In this document: piece by piece, positions 50,301-62,428 of the stretch | Position numbering within the stretch: the first letter of the stretch is position 1 | How the letters are laid out: every line of letters starts with the position of its first letter | Assembly: GCA_000708835.1 (NCBI GenBank) | Contig: DF237088.1 | Coordinates: forward strand, 1-64,000 | DNA from: Klebsormidium nitens | Lineage: Eukaryota > Streptophyta > Klebsormidiophyceae > Klebsormidiales > Klebsormidiaceae | Length of the DNA: 64,000 nt | Direction of reading: 5' to 3' | Position numbers and translations under genes: made by a program | Notes under the pieces: model-generated | Told to the model about the DNA's origin: nothing | The model's input: only the letters and a program-made list of their open reading frames with translations | Databases searched by the model: none

Positions 50301-50480
50301 GTTGCGCTGTGCCGTTTGACGAAGTCGCAGCTCAAACAGTGCGTCTATCCAAGCCTCTCTTCTCTCTTGCTTACGAAGGTTCTTTCTGAGTAGATGGTAC
50401 TCTCTTGCCGTGCAGATTTTACAGATGTCGGGCTTCGAACCGATCAGAGGAAACTCCTGTGCAAAATCGCTTCCGGGTGA
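47324..50480 (+). CDS. TL15: thylakoid-lumen pentapeptide-repeat protein, TL15-like
   Basis: Lumenal protein of unknown biochemical role. Exons: 47324-47482, 47891-48019, 48681-48776, 49156-49228, 49466-49527, 50021-50102, 50416-50480; 221 aa. A Ser/Arg-rich chloroplast transit peptide is followed by a twin-arginine signal: GRRD, a hydrophobic core and a VAQA cleavage site. The mature part starts GGGPYGRQVTRGQDLSGQDF and then has A(D/N)LxX pentapeptides: GADFSNTDLRGADF, then VNFTGAIFEGATVTGNT, ending DFTDVGLRTDQRKLLC. These blocks match the 15-kDa lumen protein of plants (Arabidopsis At2g44920). The stop follows KIASG, slightly shorter than plant homologues; splicing out a 47-nt segment would add a different tail, but that intron seems too short. 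The fourth intron is preceded by a clear AG acceptor. Confidence 0.9.
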
Positions 50481-51646
50481 GGGCGAGATCGTTTGGCCCC
50501 TGCTCATGTGAAAATCTGCGCAGTTCACATTTGATTCCCGAGACACTCTTCAAATGAGAACGTCGCCAACATTCCAAGAGCAGAACCCGGGAACCGCAGA
50601 GTCCGTTTGACAGTCTTGCGATTGCCGATGTTTCTTCACCCGATGTTTCTTGGCTGCATGCGCTGCTTTCGGAGAAACGTCGAAATCTCCCCTTTGGTGC
50701 TTACTCAACGCATTGCGGTCGATTTTGCAGGACGAACCCAGTTACCGGAGTGGACACAAGGGAGTCTCTCCTTTGTGGCGACTAGGTGCACGTGTTGAGT
50801 TGACATAGTCAACAATTTTGTCACAGTTTGGGAGTTGAGTACAGTCGTAGCTCAACATAAAAGCCATGACAGGCGAGCTGTATAGCGAGTTGAAATTCGA
50901 AACTTTTGTAGCACGATCGAGTGCATCTGCAAGAGAAAGCTAGTGCATGGCGAAGGGTGTGCGCGCGCAGCTGGAATAAGATCATTCAACGGGCACCGTT
51001 GCATGCCAATGGACGCTGCATATCAACCTAGCTGTGCAACAGGTTTGCACATCAATTGGTCATAGTCGATGGCAAGGCTAGTGCATATGGCCGCAGTTCC
51101 TACACAGATACATTCCCCAGTACTCATTGTTGCCAGGATGGTCAATATGTACATAAGTTTGCCTGTCGGCATGCATGGATGGAAAAGATACAATTACATC
51201 TCTTGCCAATATCGAAAAATGCTTTGAGTAGCATCACATGTCTCGAATTCGCGACTTTATTCTGGATACCGTAATTTGATGCATGGGGCACCTGATGACA
51301 TCAATTTCCTCCGAACGCATGAGCAGTTACCGGATCTTCCTGGTAGCCACGCGAACTGAAGGCTAAAATCTGAGCTTACTGGGATCGATCTGTCATATGG
51401 CGCGGCTGTCCACACTATCGGAGGGGTTTGAGGATGCTATGAACATTCAGGACCGACTGAGGCCTGCAGCAGACGGCCATCGAACCGGACTACTAGTGGT
51501 AAAACGATCAGCGTACCCTATCTTGATCAGCGTGCGAGCGATGCCCTTGAATCTGTTGCCTCTACTTTGGCTTCAGTATATGACAGCGGGTTCGACCAGT
51601 TAACCAAATTCTGGAGGACAGCTTTGCCTAAGGAATCGGCTGGGAA
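50481..51646. other. intergenic between convergent TL15-like and MYND genes
   Basis: 1.2 kb of 3' flanks with no exon chain. A plus-strand frame at 51567-51899 is antisense to MYND-gene exons and is rejected. Confidence 0.45.
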
Positions 51647-54600
51647 TCATGAAGCCGTTTTAGGAGCCGATCGACATTCTCTTCGATGGCCGGTCGCCCA
51701 GTGCTTCGTCTGCATCAGACGTCATTGCGATTTCAAAGAAACTTTCCAGATCTATAAGGACTGGATGAAAGCTTTGATGCATGCAGTCCTGCTCTCGGAT
51801 GTGTCAAGTATGATAGATTTTCAACGGACGAGCTGTCTCTGCGGTCACAACATGGAGCATCTGAGAGTCGTTTATTCGGGGACAACTATGAGGAGGTGAG
51901 AAGCACACTACCTGACAAGATTTGGAGCAGTAACGCGCCACACCGCATCTGCCACACCTTTGGAAAGTCCCCTTGCTCTCTTCGACGAGCTTGTCTTCGC
52001 ACCCCTGTAGATGCAAATGACGAACATCAAGATTCGAGTAGACTCTGTTTGGAAGCCGCAGTCCTTACAGACAAGAAGGTGAAGGCCGCCAAGGCCGCCA
52101 GTAATGCAAAGCTAGCACGATATCGATTTCAGCTTACATAACACCCGACGTCAACTGCTTTAGGTGGTCCCTCAACTGCGTAAGGTGAAGCTGCAATAGC
52201 CTATTCCAGCAAGTTACCCGTTCCTTTCTCGTTACCCGTTCCTTTCTCAAAGAGCTTCCTACGTCGCCTTTCCGTGATGCTACTGGGGGATGCGTCAGCT
52301 TGCTTTCGAAGTCCGTTAGCGTCAGGTAAGCTTTCGGGATAGGCTGGAAAGGCTCGGGTCTCGTCGCCGTCATAATCTACAAACGTCGAAGGAATACGAC
52401 GGGTAGAGCCAGTCGAAAGACAAACAGAAAAAGAGCTCACCGGATTGCTGCAGGCCTTGAGTCCAAACTCGAGCGCCTGTACCTCCCAGAGACGCCGCAC
52501 CACTCTCTGCGTCGCTGGTACCCACTGCTGCTCCGCCGCCTTGTCGGGCAGCGCAGCCTGGAAAGTGAGAACGTCCCGGAGCACCTTGGCACATAGGGCG
52601 GGGCCGTTGGCCCGGGCGCTTCGGAGCAGGACCTGCCTGCGGAGCTTTGGCTCGGTGGCTGGGTCATCGAGCGTTTCTAGAAACGCGTCCAAGATCGAGG
52701 AAACGTTGCACATCGCTTCATTGAGGATTTCCTCCCCGGTTGTGCCGATGTAGTCCCTCAGCGGAGGTCCGTCGAAGGGCCCGAAAGCTCCGAAAGCTGC
52801 TATCATGGTGTCGCGCACTGAGTCGAGTGTCTGGATGACTATCTCGAGCTTTGGGAGGAGCGCTTTTTTGATGGGAGCAGCGAGGCAGCAGGCTTGCAAG
52901 ACGGACAAGACGCATCGAGGGATGCCGAAGAGAATGGAGTAGCTCTGCAGGACGTGTTGAAGCTTGTCAAGACCTAGGCTTAGAAGGCCCCGCTCGTAGA
53001 AAATTCGCCCGGCATTCTGCATACAGACCGCACCAATTCGTGGGGATTCCAAGGCGGGGTCCAGCGGCTCGCTTCCGGGGTGCCACAGACACTCGCTCGT
53101 GATCGTCACGCTGGAAGATCTGAAATAGCACGCAGAGCTTTTCAAGCTGGTGAGGTTGGCCCAGGCGATCGACGCCGTGTCGGAGAACGGGTCCAGCTTG
53201 ATGGCAGAGACGGCCAGGTCTACGTAGTGCATCTGCATCCGCTCTGGCAGCTTCCTCCGGTCCCAAATCTCCGTTTCCTTGAGCAAAGCTAAGACGGAGT
53301 TGTAGACATAGGACTCGAGCTTCTCGTCCAGCCCCACGAAGCCTGCGTTTCGGTCCAGAAGTTTCACAGCAGAGGTCCACTCCAAAAGTCCCACGGATGT
53401 TGTAAGGAACGGTCCTTGCAGAGATGGCTTCTTCCTTTTGTCTACCGTCAGGAACAAACTCCCAAGAACGTCGAGCGCACGTCGGACGATCGCGGATCTT
53501 TCGGCCGAAAGTTTCTTCTTCGCTCCAGCTTCCAAGCTGACTTTGGGGACAGTCAGGCCCAATGCTCTCAGAGTGACACTTGCTGCGCCTTCTGTGATCA
53601 ACGAAGCTGCTTGCTCGGCCGTGCACTTTCTGAGCTGCTTTGCCGCAAAATCTAGCAGACGTCCCGCTTGCTCCGCTCCTGAACGCGAAAGTTTCACGAA
53701 AATCTCACGAAGAAGCGCGGAGTCTGCTTGATGCGTTGGATCGGGGGTCTTACTCAAGTCCAGTTTCTCTGAGTCTCTTTGGAAGTACTCCGCCGCTTCC
53801 TTGAAGAGCTCCCTTTGATTCTTCATGACAGTCATGTGGCCTGGAGAGAACTCAGCAGTGTCGAAGTAGCGGAGAATCTTTGGTGGTCAGGATCTCGGAA
53901 AACACCTGGGAATTTCTCTCAATGCCTGGAAACGCTCTCAGGTCGTGCGTCACGATGGCTGCCAGCAGCCGAGCGTAAGTGTCTAAGAGCAACTCGAAGA
54001 ACTTAGCACGTCGACACTGAAGAGCTGGTTCTTCTGTTACTCTGTCACAGGTTTGGTCCATGAAGAGCAGGAAGTCTGAGGCCCACTCCCCAACATCGAC
54101 CGCCAAGTCCCTCAGGTTCTGCACGGAGTGCTCGGCATAGGCCCTGAAAATAAGGGCAGCTTGCTGTATGCTGAAGAAGAGAAAATATATGTTGTCCCCC
54201 CGCCAGTGGCACCACGCAGTATCCCATGTTCGATAAGAGATTGCAATGAACTGACGCAGGAGCCCGGCTTGCCGCGCAGCCTCGCGGAACTCTGCGCTGC
54301 TCTCGAGAAGACTGGCTGTGATGTTTGTGTAGTAGGTTTCCGGATGCTCCTTATCGAGGTCTAAATTCTGCGCTGCGCCTGTCTTTGGCTCTGACAGAAT
54401 CCTCTGCCCGAAGTGGAAGAGACGGGATGCGATGTCACAGCGCCCGATCTGCGAAACAGTTTGACTTGATGTTCGCAAGAATAGATGTCCTTTTCACGTT
54501 GCAACAAATGAGAGGTATCACCTGTGGAACTATTGTAGGAGATGCAAAAGCTTTGCAATCTCGATCTGTACGGTGATACCAGAGCTTTTCTACGTGACAG

Positions 54601-55797
54601 TTGAGCGAGTTGCAGAAAAACTACACACATATCGAACGGTTGCAACTCAAAGAGCTGCATAATCCGCATGAGAAGAAATTGTGGGGTCCTTCGAATCAGC
54701 TTGTCTTTTACGAATGTAGAAGTCTTTTTCCTACCTACAACGTTGTTTTTCAGATTGGTGCTTCAATATCGCCAAGAAGAATCTGAACTTTCAACCAGAA
54801 CGTCGATGTCCATAGACCGCTAAAAAGGCGATAACGTTTGGGAGAGAGTACGGAGGAGTTTACCTGCAGGGCAAACTCCGGGACGGTGCTCAGCTTTGCG
54901 ATGCATCTCACGCAAGAATCTGGCAGTTCGCCACTTGACGAGACGTTATCCATCTCATCTAGTAAGGCGGACAAAAGATTCTCATCTCTCAACATTTTCT
55001 CTACCTGCAAACATATAGAGACGGCTTTGTATAGAAAACCTGCGAAGAATTGTGAGAAAGAGGATCCACATACAGCTTTTGGAGAGTCTGAATTCAAGAT
55101 GAAATCAGAACTGATGGACTCTGACAGAAGCATCAAGCTGCCAAATTAGCTTTCAAAGGCACTAAAGTACGAAGACGTTAGACAGGGGAGCTCAGAGACA
55201 CAGATTGTCTTGGTGCTGTTGCAAAACCCGTCCGAGTAAGGTCTTGGGATCACGTTCAGAGGTCAAAATGTTAGTAGAAACGACTGGAAAATGAAGGGCA
55301 AAGGCAACCTCCTACTTACCGTCTTGAAGCTTTTGGACGGCTTCACTCTCATCTGGTTCTGCTCTTCTTTGGATATGGCGTCCTCAGAGGCACCAACTTT
55401 GCTGACCATGCGCACGAAGTCAGGCACAGCTTCGCAAGCCTTCTTTGCGCAGATCTTTGCAGGGTGCCTCAGGCCCTTCTTCAGATCCTGCAGCGAACAA
55501 AATTGCGGCATGCATTTCTGTGTAATATGCACATGAGCAGAAGTACGGCTTGCTTATCAGTTAAAGAAAGCCATCGAATCCAAATCTCAAATACGCCTGC
55601 CCCTTGAGCTGGCATGTCTGGCTACCGTATGTTGCATGAAAAGGCGTGAAGTTGACACGAGCTCGAGCGATATTGCTGAGAGGAGTTGACCCAAAATCTT
55701 GTTCAAACTCTCTTCTTTGCTCTGGGTTGAAGCTTTCAAGAGTCCGAACATTTTCTGTTCCGTTCTTCGAGCTTCTTACCTTTTCTTTCTTCGACAT
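51647..55797 (-). CDS. large helical protein with C-terminal MYND zinc finger
   Basis: Exons: 55797-55780, 55487-55320, 55004-54864, 54448-53906, 53877-52441, 52004-51912, 51709-51647; about 820 aa. The long N-terminal region is alpha-helical and armadillo-like, with no named domain. The C-terminus is a MYND finger split over three exons: CSNPGC, then CGRCGVARYCSKSCQ, then TKHWATGHRREC, so every zinc ligand is present. MYND fingers bind proline-rich peptides; green algae have many such proteins of unknown function. The first exon encodes only MSKKEK, chosen for its donor and phase. Between 53906 and 53877 the frame changes: either a 28-nt GT-AG intron or a one-base frameshift. Both neighbouring segments are clearly coding (THDLRAFPGIERNSQ and ILRYFDTAEFSPGH). 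Confidence 0.75.
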
Positions 55798-57177
55798 CTT
55801 TGGCCAATCAGCAGGTTACTAGGTGGATCACCTTCTTTTCTTGTTCTGGTGCCGTGCAGCAGAACTTGACCGTTGAAAGGAGCATGCATCGCCTTCCTTC
55901 TGCCTCTGCTGTCGTTCCGCTTGTTTACAGTCGCCTTGAATAGTCCGCCAACATCTACTGTAGACTACTGGTTCCCACATCCTGAAGTCAGCAATTGAGA
56001 GCCGAGCGGTGTTGACAATGCCGTTGGACGGGGCCACTTGACGAGTCTGCGAAGCCTCTCGCACTGGCAGTGGATGTGCATGCGGGTTAAGTGAATCATC
56101 GAGAAACGCCTTGCACGTGAAAATCGCCTTATCGCTTCAGTCAGACGTTACTAGAAATCTTAACCTGGTGTCTTCGAACTGAAGCCGGGCCGGCGGCGGC
56201 AGGTAAGACAATACATCCTCATGAGCTTAAAAGACTCTTGATTTGGATCTTTGGTGGGTCTTCGGGACTGGTGAGCCTTCGGCTGCAGCGACGTTCGAGC
56301 GTGCCAGCCTTTCTCAATTGGGGGGTCCTGAGAAAACTCATTCACTTCTGCTTCTTGTCATTGCATGGCTAAGGCCAGTGCTACTGTTTATTATGTTGCT
56401 AAGGCTTAGTACTCCAAGCCTCTGACTTATCCATTGCATCGTGAGTTTTTCAGTCCGGTCGACGTACGACCGCTAGTTGAGCGAAATCCAATATGTTGTC
56501 GGCCCATGTTTCCACGTGTGTGAAACCTTAACCTTTTCAGATTGTAAAGCTTGATGTTTCGCTTGAGAACCCGAATCAGGTACTATGTAGTTTCACGCCG
56601 TTGTCTGTGAACGAATAAACATCCGACTGCGAATCAGTCAAGTCAAGTTGATTTGAAGTAGACGCACCATGATGCTCGAGCTGCATGGGCTGGCAGCACC
56701 TCTTGCCAATCAAGGCAAGCTGTCAGTAAAGTCGCTGCCCCTAAAACTATCAGCTCCGCGTAATGAAAGATGTATTGAGCCAATCAGTCACGAAGACTTG
56801 CTAAGTAAGCCTGTGACCTTTGGCTTTGGGGACAAGTCGGCTTTGTTCAACCATATTTGCAACATGAGTGACTAAGATCAGGCCATGTGCCATCATGCTC
56901 ATTTAAGACGCGGGTCAGATATGATTTTGCTCAAGTCATTAAAATCATTGTTCTCGACTCCTCTACCTCTTCGGCACCCATAAAAGGGCATTGAAATTTG
57001 TAAAGATCCCACCAGAAGATTTAAGTCCAATTAAGAAGCGAATCAATCAACAAGTCACTCTAGCCCGCTGGCTGAGAATGACACTCGAAGCACGGCTGTC
57101 ACTGCTCGTCGTTTGCAACAAGTTCACCAGTCACTACCCGCGTGCGCTGTCCCACTTCCCAGGCTAAAAGATCTCTT
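55798..57177. other. intergenic between MYND gene and zinc-knuckle gene
   Basis: 1.4 kb in tandem minus orientation; the MYND promoter is expected at the left end. No exon chain or repeat seen. Confidence 0.45.
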
Positions 57178-60100
57178 TTAACCGGCATCCGTCCGCTGAG
57201 GGCACCGTTTCCGATTGTGTCCCGGCTGGCCGCATATGCTGCACCTCTGAATGATCAGCTCCTTCGGACGCTCCGGACACTCGCGCACACGGTGGTCGGG
57301 GAGTCCGCAGATCTCACACAGCGTCCGGCCCGGGAACGCGGCACTGTTCGGACACTGCCCCGCTTCGTGCCCGTACTCCCCGCACTTTTTGCAGCGGAAC
57401 GGTATGCGCACCATGCCGCGCTTGGGACAAGAGCCGCCCCGCCCATGGCCCGGTTGCCCGCAGATCGGGCAGGGCTTGTTCGTGCTCTTCACAAAGCCTC
57501 GCTCCGGGCAGAACCGCGAATTGTGGCCTTCCAGGCCGCAGTAGCTGCAGTGCATCACCCGCTCTGAAAAGGAGAAGGGAGAAGTTCGGGGGAGTGGCAA
57601 TTGAAAAGAGTGGCCTTCGTCAGAACGGGATTCGGGTTCCGAAACGGAGTCATGATGAGCATTGCGCAGAGCAAAGAGGCCTCAAGCTTCATAGGGGTGT
57701 CAAAGGAGGAGAATGCAAGGAAGAGGGGGAATGAAGCGCAACTTAGAAAAAGCATCAGCTATAAATTCTTTTTTTCGGGAAGTCGAAGTAACACCTCGAT
57801 AGTAGACAATCGCGGTATCTAGGATCCAGATTGAAACATATACAAATGGGCTTTGTATCATCCGAAAAGCTTCTTTCCGGACAATCCTTTCGTTTCATCG
57901 TGTCCTTCTCTTGAGGAGGGGCGTCATCATGATGTAAGCAGAATCGGAAACGGCAAAACTTCCCAGATGAAAGAGACCGCTGGCTCTCTCTGTGATAACG
58001 GCTTGCCAGCTCTGGAGAAGTCTCCTCCAATCGTTCTTGCAATCTTACAAATCTTGCCGTTCAAAAGTAAAGAAGCTCTCCAATCTGAATACGCTTCTGT
58101 CGTCTGGACTTCGAGACAAGATCAGCATCTCCGCCAAACTTATCGAGCTAAGTTCCCGGTCCTCACTTCTCGGTGCCCAAAACTTCTTCGCAAGCTCCGA
58201 CCAGCGCTCCCTTGCGCCCGGCTCCTCGAAGAACTCCCGCCGTAGATCGGACAGCTTTTTCCTGCGTCCGAAAACATCCGTTAATAAGAGGAAGAGCCAC
58301 GACTGGCATGACTCACATCAATCCATGTCATTCCCGCACAGCAGAAAATCAACATAGGACCACCCCTAACTCCTACAAAAGTCGCGAATGAAATCAGCCG
58401 ACATTTCTATCAATCGGGGAAAAAGGTTAGTGTCGGCTTCTCGATGCTCTCACGGGAAGGCCGACGCGAAGAGTATGGACGCAACTCAATATCCAGCGGG
58501 TCTTCGGTCTTTGTTCATACGTCACTATATGTGACCAAGGCCCATCTGGGAACTCGTACAGCTTCAAGTGAAGAGCACATAGCAGCCCTTCAGTTTGCAA
58601 AGCCCTATTTCTTCTTAACGTGTATCTTGCGACATTGAAACGCACGGCTCACCTATGCGACGAAGTTAGCGGAGAGCGAGGCTTGCCCTGTACAGAAGAA
58701 GGAAATATATCATTTCTTGGTAAAAGGAAAACTCTCCGCGCAATTCAATGACTTCCGCTGGCAATGTTCTGATCGACTCCTAGAAGTTCAGCTCTGAAAA
58801 GATGAACAGCGAAGCGGAGAATTGCAGACACAAGAGGAGTTGGAGAAGCGAAGGGTTCAAGTTGAGTGGGCACACATCACGGGATGACTGTGCTAAGTTC
58901 CTGAAAACAACAATACGAGATGGCTACGCTAAGCTTCTGTAAACAACCGACAAAGACTACCTCTCAAAGAATTCAAGTGAACAAGTGAACATTGTCAAAT
59001 CCTCCAATAAGCACACACGCCGAGCGACTGTCTTCTTGATTTGTACCTGCATGGCCCGGCTGATCTTGGCACGGTGCTCCGGCGACTTGGGCCTTCCGAC
59101 GAGCCAGTGCGTCTTGGCAGGCGTGCCATTGGCTGCCGCGCGCCCGTTTGCACCGGACGAGGCCGACTGCATCCGCCTGCAATGAGCAACGCACACTGAG
59201 GCTGCAGCTACTCAACACGGAGGTTGACACGAATAGACAAAGGAAAGACGTGGAGTAACGTACCTTGCAGAGTTCTAAATGTCGTGCCCCTAGAACAGTG
59301 GCTGACTGACCTGTGGACGGTTCTGCTAAGGGTTTGATGGTTTGGATCCGCGTCGAGCAATCTTCTCAAAAAAACCGGTGTCCCCACGTCAATGGGATTC
59401 ATTAATGCCACGATCGAGGACAGGCGCGTCCAATGCTGAAGTAGAAGGCTGGATGACACCACGACTTGATACAGGTGCAAACAAGCGTCCTAACAGAACT
59501 GGAGCTCCCCTCTTAGACTCCCCCTCTTTCAATCAGAAAACCTTGACTCGCAATCGTGACGGCATTTTCAGGAGGCACTGCAAAGCGGCACAAACGGAAT
59601 ATATCTCGCTGATTCGGTGCTGATGTCAAACGGTAGATTCTTGAAAATCACAGCTATGCGGCAGACCCACTGATGACCACACCACGACCACCACCGGATG
59701 ATCAAAGAAAAGGAGTTCGTAAGCACTGCACCTTTCGTTCTTAATTATCCGGTATGCTTCCAGCAACGAAGGGCCCTCCTCCTCTAGTGGCTCGTTCACT
59801 GCGCTGGTGCTTTGTGCAGGGACTTTCGAAGGACTGCAAACGAGAAGCTAGGTTAGGGGTTCACCACGCTGGTACTCTGTGCAGGAACTCTTAAAGAATT
59901 GAAAACGCGAGGCTAGCCAAGGGGACAAATCGACTCACCACTTACTTCATCGTCCAAGAACACTCGAAGTGCAATGGTCGACCTGTTGTCTTCGAACTGA
60001 CAAAAAATCTAAGGTTTGCTGACCACGAATGTGCGATTTGGAATCGTTGAGATTGAATGAGGAAGAGAAAGGTTTCCTTCACCCTTTACGATAGCGGGGG

Positions 60101-61754
60101 GAGCTGTATCATGGACTGCCCCTAAGAAACGTGCGAGGCAACAAACGACCGGGCATAGAGCGTGAACTGATAGACATCATAAGAGCTACATGACCAAAAA
60201 CTCCCGCTGTCACTCACGCAGGTGTCTTCGGAGGCTGCGATCTCTTTGTTTGCCGATATGTTGTGCCACTTCCATGGCAGTGCGTACACGTCTTGTACCC
60301 CTGAGAGCGAAAGAAGCCACAGCACCATCATGAGCTCATCGAAGGGCAAATCAGGTTGATATCGACTAGACCTTCTCCCGTAAGCAAGACATCGCCTCGT
60401 CCTCTGGCTTACAAGTACCTGGCTCGAAAGAGTTGCCAATAGAAATTTGCCACATAGAACCAGATTGCACATATTTCAAAAATCTTTTGTATCTTTGGAC
60501 ACTTTTCCAATGCACTATCCGTCACGCATACTCAGGGGAAAAGTTGCTTACCACGCCTTTGCACGCTGGGCAAGCGCCTGGCGGCCAACCCGAGTCGCAC
60601 ACGTCACACACGAGAGTAGCAGTCCCATGGCATACCGGACACGGCTCCACCACCCATTCCGGGCCAGCCGCAAGAGTTGCGCTCGTGTCCGCCATCTCAG
60701 ATTCATCCGCCGTCTCATACCCTGCTAATAGTCCCGACAAAGGACTCCTCCGCAACCTGCCACCGCTCTTGCCGAATTGACCCCTTGGAAGCGGCCTAGC
60801 TATCGTACTCAAAGGACTGCTGCGCACTGGCATCTCTGCGTCCTCATTATCTATGCTACCCGCGATCACGTCCGGCTGGGGGTTTCTGGTGAAGCGCAGC
60901 TTTTGACGCCCCTTCCCCGGCTCGCTTTTACCAAAGATGGCATCAAGGGAAGTCCCAGGCGCACGGCTCTCAAGAGCAGAGCTCCTGCTGCTCGCAATGC
61001 CCTGTGTGTGCTCTGCCTCCCTAGTTGACCGCACGTCCCTCCATCTAGTTCCCTTGGTGGCAGTGTTGATCAATCTCGTCCCCCGTTCAAGCAGAGTGTG
61101 CCCCTCTGAAACCCCAGAGCCTTTTACCTCAAAATTATGGACATCATTTAAGTCCACTGTCGCCATTGGTGATTCATCTTTGTCAGCATCTAATATTGAG
61201 CTAGCCGCTCCATAAGAGCGATCGCTCCATGTGCGTCCCGAGCCTTCCTCACTTGCCCCTTTCTTTCCCGACCGGCCAACTTCCAATTTCTCCGCTGAGG
61301 GCTTCCGACCAGCCAATAGTCTTTCTTCAGGTTCTAGACCAGGAAATAGCTTTTCAACCTCAACAGATGGAGGCTTCTGCTTTGACCCGCCTGCCACCAC
61401 AACTCTCTCAGGTGTTGCCTTGGCATGGCAGGCGATTGATTGAAGCTGCTGATTCTTGGCGCATGTCAGCTGCCTCCGACCTCTGAGCTGCTTTCTGATC
61501 GTTTCTTGGCTCCTTAGTCTTGGCGTACAACCCTCTCTTCGAAAGGAAAGCAAATCTTGAGAGATATGTACAGCTACAGGAGTAGAGCATGAATAAGGAA
61601 ACCGCAGCTGCTCGAAGTGTGCAAAAGCGGAGCACGTGCTGGACCGATGCCTCCCAAAAGCACTACTTTGATGCACGCGACTTCTGGCGCCAGTCTCCAA
61701 CCACGCCCCTGTGGTGGTGCAAGCAGGGACACAAGCTGGACTCCTCAAAGCCAT
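57178..61754 (-). CDS. DnaJ-type Cys-rich, NUMOD3-like and CCHC zinc-knuckle protein
   Basis: Eight exons: 61754-60552, 60300-60218, 59996-59946, 59833-59732, 59176-59047, 58687-58653, 58261-58167, 57563-57178; 694 aa, all in phase. The first about 110 residues are rich in Ser, Arg and Ala and poor in acids, like a chloroplast transit peptide. A long disordered, charged region follows. Residues 372-413 hold four CxxCxxG-like units (CPVCHG, CDVCDSG, CPACKG, CTHCHGSG) as in the DnaJ Cys-rich domain; no J domain is present. Then come two NUMOD3-like motifs, GRPKSPEHRAKISRAMQ (507-523) and GKPRSPLTSSHRKK. The C-terminus has five CCHC knuckles, such as CSYCGLEGHNSRFC and CSICGQPGHNRKRC. A plastid nucleic-acid-binding role is inferred. 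The short exon 58687-58653 is supported by phase and motif. Confidence 0.8.
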
Positions 61755-62428
61755 GGCCCTCCTGAAATGCCAGCGAGCGCCTCACGTTCATGTAGAATCA
61801 AGTAACGCATCATGCCCCAGCATCATGCACAGCTCGTCCTTGTCCCCTGCAACGCTAGCACGTACCTAGTCTCTTAGCTGTGATTCTGAACTTGAGTCTC
61901 TGAGAACAAAGAAAAGATGTCCAGCTGATGGAGATAGCACAGGCTGAGAAAGGGCGAAATGGCATCTTTCTTGCTATCGAGGTTCTTCGTTCCGTGTGAA
62001 TCCTTTCAACATGAGGCACACGTGGCCGTGGGCTGAGCTGGTTGACCAATTGGAAGGGAGCAGCCGTGTATACGTGGCCTTCTATGTCACCAACTTGGAC
62101 GCATTTACACTTTTGAGTTCCTGATGATGACACCCAGCACTGCAGCAGAGCCAGCCTAGCTGAGCTACTGAGCCAACCTTCCTACAGTAGTATAAATTAT
62201 AATTCGAGGTCAGCTCAATTTTCAAAGCTCCAAGAGGTGCACTTGCCCACCATGTGTGTTGTCGCGCTGCCCTCTCCTCACTTGCATGCTGGAACTTGAG
62301 GATGTCTTTAGTATTATTAGTCGCTAGGGAGTAGTGCAGGTGCCAAGGTCCTCTGTGCTCTTTCATTCTGGATGGATTGTTCGAATTGCTTAGTGTAGTT
62401 GCGCGTACATAACAGTGGGCTTCTTGAA
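61755..62428. promoter_or_regulatory. divergent intergenic gap upstream of GPAT9
   Basis: 674 bases between start codons on opposite strands, so a shared or back-to-back promoter region. No specific element can be assigned. Confidence 0.4.

Noticed and set aside
50481-50560. Additional last exon of the TL15-like gene
   Set aside because: It would need a 47-nt intron, much shorter than the others in this gene; the TGA at 50478-50480 is simpler.
52060-52200. Extra exon (LHLTQLRDHLKQL) before the MYND exon
   Set aside because: Phases do not match, and direct joining of CSNP to GCED gives a complete MYND finger.
59263-59295. Small extra exon (GTTFRTLQ) in the zinc-knuckle gene
   Set aside because: Its phase does not fit the next exon, whereas the exon ending at 59732 joins directly to 59176 in phase.
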